Below, piece by piece: positions 22,553 through 35,402 of a stretch of DNA of 64,000 nt. The translations under genes were made by a program, and so were the position numbers. The stretch covers positions 9,287,201 through 9,351,200 of the forward strand of contig OY776129.1 in NCBI GenBank assembly GCA_963675135.1, read 5' to 3'. This stretch comes from Galeopsis tetrahit (lineage: Eukaryota > Streptophyta > Magnoliopsida > Lamiales > Lamiaceae). The notes beneath the pieces were generated by a model. The model was not told where the DNA came from. It did not search any database and saw only the letters and a program-made list of their open reading frames with translations. Position 1 is the stretch's first letter, and the number at the start of each line of letters is the position of its first letter.

Positions 22553-23084
22553 TAGTTTTTATTCATATTTTTATATTAATTTGGATTCTTAGCTTTTTAA
22601 TTTAATTATTTTTGACAAAAAAAATTGAATTTTAGTGTGATGTGTTTAACATTGGAGTGTATATAACATTTTATGGGGTGTGTGGTGTGTTTTAAAAAAT
22701 GACCCGTTAAATCTGCTATAGCAGGTAACTGGACCAAAATAGATAAATAAATTGAAATATAATGAACTAAATTTAATAAGTGATAATTATGTGAACTAAA
22801 TTATAAAAAAATAGAAACTTAATGAACTAAAAAAAATTAATCCCTTAATTTAATAACAAAGAGAAGTAAATTGTGTGTGGGGCACACCCTCTAGCTTCAT
22901 GCTATTTCACATACCACGATGTATACTTTTTTTTCTCTATTGTGCTTCCTTTTGATTGTATGCACACTCTTTAACTGATTCTACAAATCAATAAAGTCAT
23001 TTCTCGATTTATACGTGTTATCCTTGCGCAGGGCCATGTTAATCTTCTCATTACAATTTTAACTCCATTCTAATAGGCGTTCAT

Positions 23085-23453
23085 AAAAAAGGGATGAAGA
23101 GGAAGATTGACTCACTCGACCTACATAAGAGGAGTTGTGAAAGGGATGAAAAGGAGTTGTCCTTTCCTATTCTATTGATTGGTCGAACTAAGCTTTTACT
23201 TCCCATTCTGTTGGTCGAACCAAACGAAAGCGCTAAGAATGAGGATTTTTTTCAATCTCGTAGTGGTGCCACCCTGTTCAACTGACCTAAGAAAAAAGGC
23301 AGTCTTATTTCCATCGTTTAGAAGAAAAAGGGGCGGAGCTAAACCATCATTCGCCACAGGAAAGCATAGTTGGTCTCATTCCCTGCCAAGCAGCTCGCGC
23401 ATCAGATCAGGAAAGAAGGCAATAAAGTTGTTTCCCTTTCAAATCGGGTTATC
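23085..23453 (+). other. segment of unlike composition, possible organellar insertion
   Basis: This stretch is clearly less AT-rich than its surroundings, and the frame 23179-23475 stays open across it. Its texture resembles plant mitochondrial DNA, but I recognise no mitochondrial gene. Only its last bases (about 23438-23456) look like F-box gene tail. Organellar origin is a guess. Confidence 0.3.
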
Positions 23454-23456
23454 TAC

Positions 23457-24057
23457 CACTACAAAAAAAGCCTGATTTTGATACCGAAATTTTGAGACGG
23501 ACACCTAATCCGTCTCTAATAGATACGGATTAGATACGGATTTGTTAAAAAATCGAGATTTGAAACTGAAAATAAAACCGTCTCTCATTATAAACAGATT
23601 AGATACGACTTTTAGTTTCGAAAGTTTTAGATACGGACTAGATACGTGACTTTCAATTTCGAGAGTTTTAGATACGGATTAGATACATATACCACCGTCT
23701 CTAAACAATCAATTTTTTCTCCCCAATATAAAACGAGATAAGGTAGTACACGAAATTTGGGATACGGAATCTAACCATCTCTAATCTGTATCTAATTAGT
23801 CAAATGATAAAATTAAATTAAAAAATAAATCAAAAACTTATGTATATAGAGAATTGAGAATGAGAGAATATGGACGGAGTTATATTTACTCTTTTATTTA
23901 ATTAATAAATAGTAAAAAAAAATAAAAAAATCAATTAATATATCTTGTATGTATCGGATAAATATAAATGTTAGAATAATACTATGTACATATATTTTAG
24001 GATAGATATAGATATTATAATAATAATATTATTATATTATATCTTCAATTCCATATG

Positions 24058-24112
<55 letters not shown>

Positions 24113-26752
24113 CAATTGATTTTCTAAGGAAAATATTCCAAGAATTGATTCTCGTATATCAATTTTGTAGATTAAAAAAAAGGAGGTGTCATTTAATAAT
24201 TTTTTAAATTTGTATAGTATTTTTAAAAGAAATTTAGATTACAAAATAATTCTATCATCAATTTAGAAAAAGTATAAACTAATGAAAATATTCCAAGAAT
24301 TGATTCTCTAATCAAAGTATGTATATCAATTTTGTATGAACGTTAGATTAAAAAAAAAGTCATTCAATAATTTTTAAAAGTTTCTAAATCTTTATAAAAC
24401 TACTATTAAGACTTATAAAGAAACTTGTATAGTATTTTATAAAAAGTTCTAGATTAAAAAATAATGCTATCATCCACTTAGAAAAAAGTATAAATACTTG
24501 AAGCATTGCTAATGGTAAAATAGTCTAAATAGTATAGTAAAAAGGATAAGATCAATCGAGATAAAAATAAAAAATTATTTTGTGTCAAAATGAACTTGAA
24601 ATAAAAATTGAAAATCTTTTTATAGAAATTATTTTTATTTAGTTTTACTAAATTTGTGAAAAATACATTCTAAAGGAAATTAATCCTAATCCTATCTAAT
24701 AATATAATAATATGTCAATTTCGATTTTTGTCCATTCTTAAAAAATAAGTTTATATAATAAATATAGATATTATAATAATATTATGTTATATATTCTATA
24801 TCTTTTATATGGAAATATGTATTATATGATAATATATGGATTAATGAAAATAATTCTTGAATTTCTTTCAAACTCGGTAACTCAAGAACGTAGGGGTCAC
24901 GACATTAATAATATTGTCTCTACCATCAAGATTGACGAGGTAAGTTGTGCATCTCAAGCCTTTATTATAATATATCAATTTACTTATCAATTAGCCTACT
25001 ATAAATTACAATTATCATTTAATTTAGTAAATTATTGTATAAAAATGAGATTTATCATGCTCATACACGCATATACACCTAACTAAATCAGCATGCGTCT
25101 AGAACACACATACACGTACACATAACTAAATTCAAGTAGGCAAACACCTTGAATCAATCTCAGTAAATTTCAAGATAATATTGACTCAATTCAGAATTCA
25201 TTCAGGACTCGTTGAATACAAATTTCATATATCCGAGTTTGCATCAAGAAAGATCGACTATCAATAAAGACGGTAGTAATTAAAGTACTCAATTCATAAT
25301 TCATTCAGGACTCGTTGGATACAAATTTCATATATCCAAGTTTGCATCAAGAAGATCGACTACCAATAAAGACTGTAGTAATTAAAGTAGAATATTAGGA
25401 TAAGATATAAATGGTATAGGAACAAAGATATAAATTGTGTTATTCAAGTGTGTCAAATATACTACTGCACCTATCCCTGGGGGTAGGACTGTGTACTCAA
25501 GTACACGGTATTACTACCTAGTGGTTGTCCTTACCATAATGTCACAAGATCAAAACTCAATTTTTTGAAATTTAATTTAATACCAATTTTTCTATATTTA
25601 ATTTAATTTTAGCACCGAGTACCAGTTTTTCTATATTAAGTAGTACCAGTTTTTCTATATTTAATTTAATTTTAGAATATGCGGGATGTCCTAGGATATC
25701 TTATTGTTCAAATGTGATTTATCCCCTTAGGAACAAAGATATAAATGGTATAGGAACAAATATATAAATTGTTCAAATGTGATTTATCCCCTTAGGAACA
25801 AAGATATAAATGGTATAGGAACAAATATATAAATTTTGTCATTCAAGTGTGTCAAGTATACTACTGCACCTATCCAGCGATATCACAGCCCTAGTGGTTG
25901 TCCTTGAATTGTCTTACCATAATGTCACAAGTTCAAAACTCAATTTTTGAAATATAATAACATACACTTTTCATTAAAAAACGATGATGCACTTTTCAAT
26001 ATACTAACATACACATTTTCAAAAAAACAAATCGATTTTTTTTTCATAGTTTGACCATTGACTGATCAACGGTCAACAGTTGACCGGTCAAGGTCCACTC
26101 AAGTACACGGTGTGGGTTTGGGTTTAGGTTCGGGCTGGGACGGTGTGGGTTTGGGTTGGGATGGTGTGGGGTCGGGTCGGGTTCGGGCTTGGTGGGATTG
26201 GGATTAAGGCTTGAAATGGGGATTAAATAATTGGAGAGGGGGGTGGTTGCAGGGTAGGGTAGGGTAGGGTGGGATGGGTGTCGGGTCGGGTTCGGGCTTG
26301 GAATGAGGATTAAAGGCTTGGAATGGGGATTGGGTTGTTAACTCTTGGAGACGGATTTTTGCGGATTTAGAGACGACAAAACGTCGTTTCTAATTAAGAA
26401 CGAAATTATAGACGGGTTTTTGACCCGGATGTAAAACGGGTCGTTTATCGTTTAGATACGGATTTAGAGACGAAACGACATTTGAAACGGAATTTTGACC
26501 CGGATATAAAACGGGTCGTTCATCGTTTAGATACGAGAATATACGGTGTCAAATTCCGTCTCTCATTATAAACCGAAAAAACGGTCTCAAATCTGTCTCT
26601 TATTAGAAACGGAATTTAGAAAACCGTTCCTAACATTAGATACCATGCGATTAGGAACAGATAGAAAATGGTTCCAAAATCCGTTTCTAACCTGTTTAGA
26701 TACAATGTTTATGGTATCTAATTCGTTTCTAAATCTCTGTTTTTTTGTAGTG
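23457..26752. mobile_element. CACTA (En/Spm-type) element, non-autonomous
   Basis: 3296 bp. It starts CACTACAAAAAAAG and ends TTTTTTTGTAGTG, with a TAC duplication on both sides (23454-23456, 26753-26755). Subterminal regions are packed with short motifs such as GATACGGATT and GAGACGGA in both orientations, typical binding sites for CACTA transposase. The interior holds a long (AT)n run (24061-24106), two tandem duplications (25190-25390 and 25720-25830) and a G-rich stretch (26100-26340). No transposase gene seen. Confidence 0.93.
24061..24106. repeat. (AT)n microsatellite
   Basis: About 46 bases of uninterrupted AT dinucleotides inside the CACTA element. Confidence 0.95.
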
Positions 26753-26797
26753 TACGTTGAAAGTTTAGGTTCATTTGATCATCCTGAAGTCGATTAA
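26753..26797 (+). pseudogene. 3' end of an F-box gene, separated by the CACTA element
   Basis: Directly after the CACTA end, TACGTTGAAAGTTTAGGTTC encodes YVESLGS, followed by FDHPEVD and a stop. It aligns with the conserved C-terminus of the intact F-box copies (YIESLAS). The bases just before the element (about 23438-23456, CAAATCGGGTTATCTAC) continue that match, so the element entered the last codons of an F-box copy. The rest of that gene is missing upstream. Confidence 0.75.
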
Positions 26798-26941
26798 TCA
26801 ATTTGTGTTACTTCTATTATATATGAACATGGATGTTGTTTGGAGCAAAAACAAACTCATTATATATTTGATTATTTTACGTTTAATGTTTCTTGTTTAG
26901 CTGTAGCAGTCTTTGAATAAATAATTGTTCTATAAGATATA

Positions 26942-27213
26942 CTCCCTCTGTCCCACAATTGTTTGCACTCTTTCCTTATTCGTCCGTCACACAATTGTTT
27001 GCACTTTCTAAAAAGGAAACTTTTTCATAAACTCCACCCTCACAAAATTCACATATTTACACAAAATGTCATTACTTTTACACTTATTACAACCACTCTC
27101 TTTACTTTATTCATATAAGTTTACAAAATTACCCCTCAACACTCCACTCATTACACATTTTTCTTAATAAGTATGCCCACAAAGTGGTGCAAACACTTTC
27201 GGGACGGAGAGAG
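26942..27213. mobile_element. Stowaway MITE
   Basis: 272 bp, TA duplication, ends CTCCCTCTGTCCCAC and GGGACGGAGAGAG, with CAATTGTTTGCAC against GTGCAAAC inside. Confidence 0.9.
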
Positions 27214-27215
27214 TA

Positions 27216-29277
27216 GCATATTATTATAGATTCAAATACTATTCCATCCAACCTTAACCTTCTACCTTGTTTATGATTCAATTTTTTAAAATATAACATT
27301 GTAAATTTCTTAAGAAAATATTATAAGATAAAAAATGATGCTTCAGCAGCACACATAGAATAAGCCTAGATGTTACTATAACCTAGCTAAATTATTCACA
27401 TAAAAGACTATGAAAAGTGAGTAAGATGAAACTATAATGGAATAGACAAAAAAAAACATCTAAACAAATAAAATTAGGTAAAATTTTGAGTTTCAATAGG
27501 TTGATATAATTAACAGGTGGAATAGGATCGAGACAGGGCCGACAATTTTAGGTGACGACGAGATTTCCGATCATGATAAAGACAACGACGATATGGTATG
27601 TACGACCAACACCTTGAAAAAACCATCCAGGTACCTCAGTTAATTGTTCTTCATCAATTGTCCCAAATTCTTTGGAAACACACCGATCACTGGAGTAATA
27701 ATGTCAAATGACGCACTCCCTGTCTCTTCTGAGGCAGCGTGTGTTGATTCCCCAGTTGGGTTCACACCCCAATTTTGAGTTCAGCCGCCCTAAAATACCA
27801 CAACTACCATCTTACACACTCCATTCAAACTTTCTCAATTTCAAGCTAGATGTACACGATTTTGTACAAATTGCATTTGCAAAAACTTATATACAATATT
27901 TCACAATAGTCTTATTGTGAAATATGCTCAAATAATTATTTGGATCTGACCCACCATATATACCCAAATTGTACACCCCCCCCCCCCCATTTTATGAGTT
28001 CATCCCCTGTAAAATTTAAAAAAAAAAAAAAAATGAGTCGACTCTTTATTTGCCCCCTATTTTATGAGTCAGAAGATCCATCTTTCTAATGCTTAAACTA
28101 ACGTTTGACATATGTTTAACGTTTTTTTATTTTACTAAAAAAACAAAAAAAAAACATAAAACTAAGAATGAATAAAATAAGATAAAATCATAGTAAAGTG
28201 GAAAGAAATTTGGTAAAAATACTTAAAAATGACAAATAATTACATTATTTTTTTATATATGGAGTATAATGTTTCTGGTACAATATAATAACAAATCATA
28301 TTATAAAAGTATAAAATACAAGATTTTGCAAAAAATCTACACGTGATCAGGTCATGAAATCTTTTACATAATTTTTTAGATTCCATCTAACATTTCCTTA
28401 TGACTTTTGTTAGTTTTAATTAAAAAAATGAATCTACACACGTGTCAGAATAGGTATCTATTTATAAGAGTATTTACAAAGAAATAATTACAACAATCAT
28501 ATTAAAGAGAAATATATATAAAGATATGGTCAAAATTTAAAAAAAAAATAAAAAAAAAAGATATTATTCCACCATTGTGTAACAGAAGATTCTATCCCTA
28601 TAAATAGTGTAGACAATATAATTATCCCAAAATTAAGCACTCGATCCAACGGTCTATGATTCATCAAGAAAAAATAAACGGTCAATATTATGTAACATAA
28701 AATGAACAATTAAATGCTAATTGGTAGTCAAACTTACCATAATTATTAAAATAAAAAATGGACGGTTATGATCGAATGATGAAAAGTTGATCAATGGCTG
28801 AGGAAAAAGAGCGGGAAAACTAAATATGGAAATTCGTAGGTGTATTATATTAGTAATATAGATATATATGACACTTTTTCAATTTTAAATCTAATTTTTA
28901 TTTTCCTTACATATTAATATATATGATATATTAGGAAAGATATGGGATCTAAAAAATAATAAAGAACGGGATTAATTAAAAAATAATATTCTAAGAGATA
29001 TATGAATGGAGAAAAGTGGGAAGAAAATTTGGTAAAAATACTAAAAAATGACAAGTAATTGCATTATTTTTTATACATATAATAACAAATCATATTATAA
29101 AAGGATAAAATACAATATCGAAAAAATCTAAAATATTGAGGTGATCAGGTCAAATCTTTTACATAATTTTTTAGATTTAAAAGGATACAGTAATAAAAAT
29201 CTCCCACAAATCTGTCATCTTTTATTATTTAAATAGTCTCGATTGTATGTATTGTATTCCATTAATTCATAATCACA
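27216..29277. other. intergenic between F-box copies
   Basis: AT-rich. 27235-27440 is shared with DNA at 35573-35720 and 40440-40560 (ATAGAATAAGCCTAGATGTT), showing that duplication of the F-box copies included flanking DNA. A run of C lies near 27978-27988. 29210-29277 is the shared F-box promoter with TATTTAAATA near 29225. No gene seen. Confidence 0.55.
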
Positions 29278-30333
29278 ATGGAGCAGTGTAAAATCCAGCA
29301 GGAGTGTGAAGAAACTCTCCCTGAAGATATGATGGAAGAAATATTGTCAAGAGTCCCTGTGAAATCGTTGTTGAAATTCAGGTGCGTTTCGAAATCATGG
29401 TGCTATTTAATTGATTCCAAAAGATTCGTCAAAACCCAATTCCAAAATTCAATTAAAAACACTAGTGTTGCACACCATAAGATCATTCTTAAAAAAAGAA
29501 AGGGATTGCTGAATGAACCATTTGATGATTCAATTACTTATAATAGTGAATTCATTCTTGTTGAGGGGGGCATGATTCGTGTTGTTGGTTGTTGCAATGG
29601 TCTTGTTTGTATTCTCGTAAAAAGAAAAAGATTTATGTTATGGAATCCAGCCACAAGAAAGTCGAGAAATTTGCCTGATTTTGACAATAAAATGGAGTAC
29701 ATTTTTAAATATGGGTTTGGATTGGATGAGGTGAGCAATGATTATAAGGTTTTTGGAGTAGCATTGGGGAGTAATATTGGTAGAGTTTATAGTCTACGGA
29801 GTAATTCATGGGAAGTTGTTGAGGAAAGGGATGCTCGTCTTGTTTGTCCCTTTTCTGATGATGCGGCCATATATGTGAGTGGAAAGCTTCATTGGTTTAT
29901 ACGCAACCGCCACGATAAATGTGACGTTGTTTCGTTCGACTTGAATAGCCATTCGTACGGAGTGATTGAGCTACCAAGTTATTCGGAATTGGGGTACTAT
30001 TGGTATAGGATAGGAGTGCATAAGGGATGCCTTATCTTAGTTGGTGTCCATAAACAACAAACTGACTATGAATTAGCAGATATTTGGGTGATGAAGGAGT
30101 ATGGGGTCAAACAGAGTTGGGATAAACTTGTGACTGTTCCCCATGACGATTTCTTACTCGCCATTGGTCCAAATGGGGAAGTTTTTCTTAGCGACGATTT
30201 AATTAACCTCAACATTTACGATATCAAATGTAATTTGTTTCGGTATCCTAAGGTTATTAACAATGCTCGATTACTTGAATTGGGTTTCTACATTGAAAGT
30301 TTAGCTTCAGTTGAACCTGATACCGAGCCATAG
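29278..30333 (+). CDS. F-box protein with F-box-associated domain, intact
   Basis: The 351-residue single-exon protein is closely related to the one at 17155 and even closer to the pseudogene at 38572. The F-box spans about residues 13-53 (LPEDMMEEILSRVPVKSLLK, FRCVSKSW). The associated domain runs from about 90 to 325, with VVGCCNGLVCILV, LWNPATRKSR, NDYKVFG, KLHWFIRN and ADIWVMKEYGVK. It would act as substrate receptor in an SCF ubiquitin ligase in the cytosol or nucleus; the substrate is unknown. A TATA-like TATTTAAATA lies about 50 bases upstream of the ATG, conserved in several copies. The SLF-like motif WVMKEYGVK is family-level similarity and does not prove an S-locus role. Confidence 0.93.
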   Translation: MEQCKIQQECEETLPEDMMEEILSRVPVKSLLKFRCVSKSWCYLIDSKRFVKTQFQNSIKNTSVAHHKIILKKRKGLLNEPFDDSITYNSEFILVEGGMIRVVGCCNGLVCILVKRKRFMLWNPATRKSRNLPDFDNKMEYIFKYGFGLDEVSNDYKVFGVALGSNIGRVYSLRSNSWEVVEERDARLVCPFSDDAAIYVSGKLHWFIRNRHDKCDVVSFDLNSHSYGVIELPSYSELGYYWYRIGVHKGCLILVGVHKQQTDYELADIWVMKEYGVKQSWDKLVTVPHDDFLLAIGPNGEVFLSDDLINLNIYDIKCNLFRYPKVINNARLLELGFYIESLASVEPDTEP

Positions 30334-30935
30334 TTTGGTGGTTATGATTTGAGTCTTAGATTAATAAATTTGTCTTTCTTCTATTATGGCATTAGTATCA
30401 ATTTGTCTTTCTACTGTATTCTGAACATAGATGTTATCTACTGAAGCAGACTTTAATTTGCACGTATTTCTTATATAACAAGTTGTTGCATTTTTTATGA
30501 AATTATAATTCTGTTTATCATCATATTATATCTTATACAAGGAGTAATTGTTTTTAAACGCACACTCACATGTACCCCCAAGGCGTTAGTAACTTTAGGT
30601 CTATGGTTAGGCTCGAATATCTCAATTAATTCAGATTGAATCGCAAATGATGTATCTTTCTGTTATTTGACATGTGGGCACAATTAAGTGTCTTTTTTGG
30701 CTTTTGCATGTTGGGTTATAAATTTGTTTCAAGGCTTATTAGACTTATATCTTAGGTCGGATTTTATACATCTATTTTGAGTTAATCTACCCTACCAAAC
30801 TTGATCTTATACGTTTCTGAATTTATGACTCGATAATGATTAATTTTTTTAAACTCTAGCTCTGACTCAATCGAAAGTATGGCACATGAAAATTAATATG
30901 TGCGGCGTTCATATAAGCTCATTATTATAGATTCA
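30334..30935. other. 3' flank of F-box gene
   Basis: Nearly the same as 39644-40150 downstream of the pseudogene at 38572, so it belongs to the duplicated block. No gene seen. Confidence 0.6.
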
Positions 30936-30940
30936 AATAC

Positions 30941-31110
30941 TGTTGGAAATTGTTCCTTGATTGATTGCTGGCATTGTGACCAGAATATATACAAAATACA
31001 TAGTCAATACATTCCTAACCAACTATGTAGAATATCAGGAAAGATTAAGGAAATGATATATTTACAATAATCACAAGCTATAATTAGGGAGATGATTAGG
31101 GAGTCTAACA
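30941..31110 (-). repeat. 3' LTR of the young copia element
   Basis: 170 bp from TGTTGG to CTAACA on the plus strand. Two differences from the 5' LTR: TGTTGG versus TGTAGG, and GTGACC versus GTGTCC. Confidence 0.95.
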
Positions 31111-34100
31111 CACACCCGCAGTCGAAACGGGAGGTTTCCGGACGTTGAGATTGTCTCGGAAATCATCGAAGAGGATTCGCGGAAGTCCTTTGGTGAAAAC
31201 ATCCGCAATTTGGTGTCGAGAGGGAACGTGTAGCACCCGAACATGGCCTTGAGCAACTTTTTCACGGACAAAGTGTATATCCATTTCGACATGTTTAGTT
31301 CGTTGATGTTGGACAGGATTTCCGCTAAGATAAATAGCACTAACATTGTCGCAGTAAACAATTGTTGCCTTTCGAATCGAAAAATGCAACTCAAGAAGCA
31401 AGTTTCGTAACCAGCAGGATTCAGAAACAGCATTGGCTACACCTCGATATTCTGCCTCAGCACTTGAACGGGAGAGGGTCGGCTGCCGTTTTGATGACCA
31501 GGATAACAAGTTGTCGCCAAGAAATACACAATACCCGGAAGTAGAGCGTCGTGTGTCCGGGCAACCGCCCCAATCTGCATCAGTGTATGAAACAAGTCCA
31601 GCGACTGAGGTCTTGAAAAGCTGCAAGCCAAGATCAATGGTTCCCTTTATGTAACGAAGAATACGCTTCAAGGCATTCATGTGGGCCACTTTCGGATCAT
31701 GCATGTGAAGACAAACTTGTTGTACAGCATAAGAAATATCAGGGCGGGTAAACGTAAGATACTGTAATGCGGCTAAGCTTCGATAGTGAGTCGGGTCTTC
31801 AAACGAAGGACCTACGTCATGACTTAGCTTAGTGTGTGTGTCAACAGGAGTATGAGATGGATTGCAGCTCGACATTCCAGCTCATTCAAGAATGTCCTCC
31901 GCATATTTAGACTGATTTAGAAATAGACCTGAGTCGGTACGGGTGACAGCAATACCGAGAAAGAAATGAAGGGGTCCCAAGTCCTTCATAGCAAATTCGG
32001 AAGCGAGCATCAACATTATTGACCTGCGAAGAGACGTGGATGATGTAGTGAGAATGATGTCGTCAACGTAAAGAAGAAGATATGCTATGTCGGGCCCTTG
32101 TTTGTAGATGAATAATGAATGGTCGGATTTGCTATGGGAGAAGCCAATGGAGGCAACAAAATCTGCAAATCGTTGGTACCATGCACGAGGGGCTTTCTTA
32201 AGACCGTATAGTGACTTCTTCAACAGACAAACATAATTAGGATGTTGAGCATCTCGAAAACCCATAGGTTGATGCATGTAGACAGTGTCTTTAAGATTGC
32301 CATGGAGGAATGCATTCGTCACATCTAATTGATGAAGTGGCCAAGAATGAGAAAGAGCAATGCTAAGAACTGTCCGAATTGTAGCTGGTTTGACAACGGG
32401 GCTAAAAGTTTCGTCACAATCTACCCCAACTTGTTGAGCCCTTCCATCACCTACAAGACGAGCCTTGTATCGCTGAAAAGAACCGTCAGAATTCTTTTTA
32501 TGACGAAATATCCACATAGAACGAATGACATTCACATTAGATGGACGGGGGACTAAATCCCACGTCTTATTTTTAAGTAGAGCTTTATATTCATCGTTCA
32601 TGGCGGATTTCCAATTCATGTCGGTCAAGGCTTCTTTAGGGTTACGGGGAAGAGGAGATGGTGTGGTGGAAGAGGTGAGGTTGAATAGGCGTTTAGGGCG
32701 GACAATGCCATGCATGCTACGAGTTTGCATGGATCGGGTGGGAGGGGCAGGTGGTGCAGGGGGCCTGGATTGCAGTAGCTGGGCTGTGGGTGAGCCAGAA
32801 GTTGAAGGCATAGGGGGAATGGTTGTGGGAGCCTGTGGGAGTACCCTATCTGAGGGAGGAGGGGTACGTGAAGGCACATCAGAAGTTGTGTTTCTGGGAA
32901 AGGCGAAATGATCCTGAACAAGAGGATTGATAGGATGGTCCAGAAATGAGTAGAGGGATGGGTTTGGCGATTGGATTTCAGAGAAAGGAAATCGACTTTC
33001 ATCAAACACGACATTCCGGGAAATGATGATCCTCTTGGATGAGATATCATAGCACTTGTAACCGCGATGGTTGGGTGGGTAGCCTAGAAACACACACGGG
33101 GTAGAACGAGCTTGGAGTTTGTGGATAGATGGAGACGGGAATAGAGGGAAACATAAACAACCAAATACCCGTAAATGTTCGTAGGTAGGGAGTCGATTAT
33201 ATAAGACTTCGGTTGGCGAACGATTGTGGAGAGTTTTATGGGGAATAATGTTAATGAGGTAGGTGGCCATTTGTAAGGCATGGTGCCAGAATTGGGGTGG
33301 CATAGAAGAGTGGACAAGAATGGTACGCATGACATTATTAATGGCACGGATTTTACGTTCGGCTTTTCCATTTTGAGATGAAGTGTATGGGCATGAAAAC
33401 CGAAAATCAATACCACGTTGTTGACAAAATAATTTAAATGCATTGTTTGCAAATTCTTTGCCATTATCACATTGAAAAGATTTGATCGACATGTGGAATT
33501 GAGTTTGGATATAGGTGCTAAATGCCGAAAAAATTTGAGTAGTTTGTGACTTCTTACCAATGGGAAAAGTCCACAAAAAATCACTAAAATCATCAAGAAA
33601 AAATACATAGTATTGATGCCCTGCAGAACTTAACACAGGAGAAGTCCACAGATCACTGTGTATAATATCAAAAGGTAATATCGTGCAGGAAGAAGAAGAA
33701 TGAAAGGGTAATTTAACTTGTTTGCCAAAAACACAAGAAGAACAAGTATCAAAGTTTAAAATAGGCTTACAATTAATAACCCTATTACTCTTGAGAGAGC
33801 CTAAAACAAAATTTCCCGGATGTCCTAAACGAGAGTGCCATAGACTTGGAGACAGAGCAGCAAAAGTAGAAGGAGAAGAAATTGGACGGAGAGTTTTGGT
33901 GGTGATGGGATATAGGTCTCCATTGCTATTGCATCGCATTTTCAACGTCCCAGTCTGAATATCCTTTACAGAAAAACCAAAAGGATCAAATTCAATGGTG
34001 ACATTGTTATCTCTAGTGAAACGACGGACTGAAATAAGATTTTTTATCAATTTTTGTGCATGCAACACATTAGTAAGGTGTAAGGGGGGCATGGGTGAGG

Positions 34101-35337
34101 GTAGGAGTGTTTGGCCATAACCATGAATTGGAATTTCCTGCCCACTACCGACAATAATATTATTGTTTTTGCTCAAATTAAAATAAGACGTAAGATTACC
34201 TCCCTCGTTAGTCATATGCGAAGTGGCACCTGTGTCCATGTACCAGTTGTTGTCCGGAGGATTAAGAGACATTGTCTGGAAGGCTTGTGCCAACTCCGTC
34301 GGCTGATACTGAACAGAATGTGCCTGCGGAGGACGACTTCCCAAGACACCTTGCTGACTTGATGGAGGTGGTGGTCGAACCCATGAACTGGTGGGATATG
34401 GACAAGGTGGATATTGCCACTGTTGACTCCACTGAGTCGCCCAAGGAGGAGCCGCGAACTGCTGCCAATGGGGGGGTTGACTGTTGCCACCACCAGGACG
34501 TCCACCACCGCGTCCACGGCCCTTCCCCTTGCCACGATTTGAAGAAAAATTGCGGCTGGGAGTAGGTTTAGACTGCTGATCTCGAGTCTGAGTAGGAGCA
34601 GAGGTTGACCCTGAGTTTGGCCTAGTTTTGTCACCGGACTGCTGCATAAGGAGGGATTGAGCAGCGGCTTTGGCCGTGTCACTGGTTTGACGGGCCTTTC
34701 GTGATTCCTCCAATAGCAGTCGAGAACGGGCAGAAAAGAAATCCGGTAATGGATCCATTTGTTGGAGATGAGAAGCAACGGTATCATAATTATCATTCAA
34801 TCCATTCACAAGACGAAGAACCAACCGATTATTTGCCACCGGAGCATCCACATTAGCTAGTTGATCGGCGAGATCCTTTAGCTCTTGGCAATATGACGAA
34901 ACATCAGGGAAATCATCCAGAAACACATTAGTGAATCTATTTTCCAAGGCGGAGGCACGAGCATTTTTATTATCAAGAAATATGCTCGCGAGACGATCCC
35001 ACTGCGCTGTTGCAGTGGAGTTAGAACGCAGGATGGTGGTGAGAAGTTGAGGAGAAATTGTGCCGTATATCCAAGTGAGGACAATAGCATCAAGTCGGTC
35101 CCAAAGGTCCTTATTGAAATCAGTTTGCTTTTCTCTCTCAGTGAAAGGTATGGAGGGAATGATGTGCTCGTACAAGTCGTAGGCACGGCAGTGAATTTTG
35201 AATAATTCAGCCCATAGGGCGTACGGCCCATTTTCTTGTTCAAGACGAATTGGGATGGAGTTTTTTATGTTTGATATGGCAAGAGCCGGATGGAATTTGG
35301 TGGAGGAAGATTCCGTCGTGGTTGCCGAAGGTATCAA
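31105..35337 (-). pseudogene. copia Gag-Pol polyprotein with one in-frame stop
   Basis: One frame of about 1410 codons encodes Gag, protease, integrase, reverse transcriptase and RNase H. The first 1151 residues (35337-31882) hold a UBN2-type Gag, then a Gly/Arg-rich and Pro-rich region without a CCHC knuckle, protease WYMDTGATSHM near 365, integrase HHCC near 495-545, the DDE core after it, and reverse transcriptase with YVDDIIL near 1095. RNase H follows at 31875-31105 with ADWGG and SSAEAEYRG. The stop (TGA, 31882-31884) sits where relatives have Arg, so a single CGA to TGA transition at a CpG would explain it. I saw no frameshift elsewhere. Confidence 0.93.
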
Positions 35338-35389
35338 ACAAAAAAATCCGATATGAGGGGCAGCGGAAGCGTTTAAGGAAAGAGATTAT

Positions 35390-35402
35390 GGTCTTGATAC
35401 CA
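35390..35402 (-). other. primer binding site
   Basis: TGGTATCAAGACC on the minus strand directly follows the 5' LTR. The first eight bases match the complement of initiator tRNA-Met; the rest diverges. Confidence 0.85.

Larger units (their letters stand above)
20729..22844. mobile_element. MULE with long terminal inverted repeats
   Basis: 2116 bp, flanked by a perfect 9-bp duplication TTAATTTAA (20720-20728 and 22845-22853). The terminal inverted repeats start GGGATTAA and extend about 220 bp: the left arm (20729-20950) contains GGTCATTTTTTAAAACACAC and the right arm (22625-22844) its complement with moderate divergence. Long TIRs and a 9-bp duplication define Mutator-like elements. There is no transposase; the centre is AT-rich and interrupted by a Harbinger element. 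A run of about 34 T (22518-22551) lies in it. Confidence 0.85.

Noticed and set aside
27708..27920. Possible small gene between F-box copies
   Set aside because: Frame lacks any known motif and sits in DNA without gene-like features.
32329..32911. Plus-strand ORFs inside the young copia element
   Set aside because: They are shadows of the minus-strand polyprotein frame and have no domain of their own.
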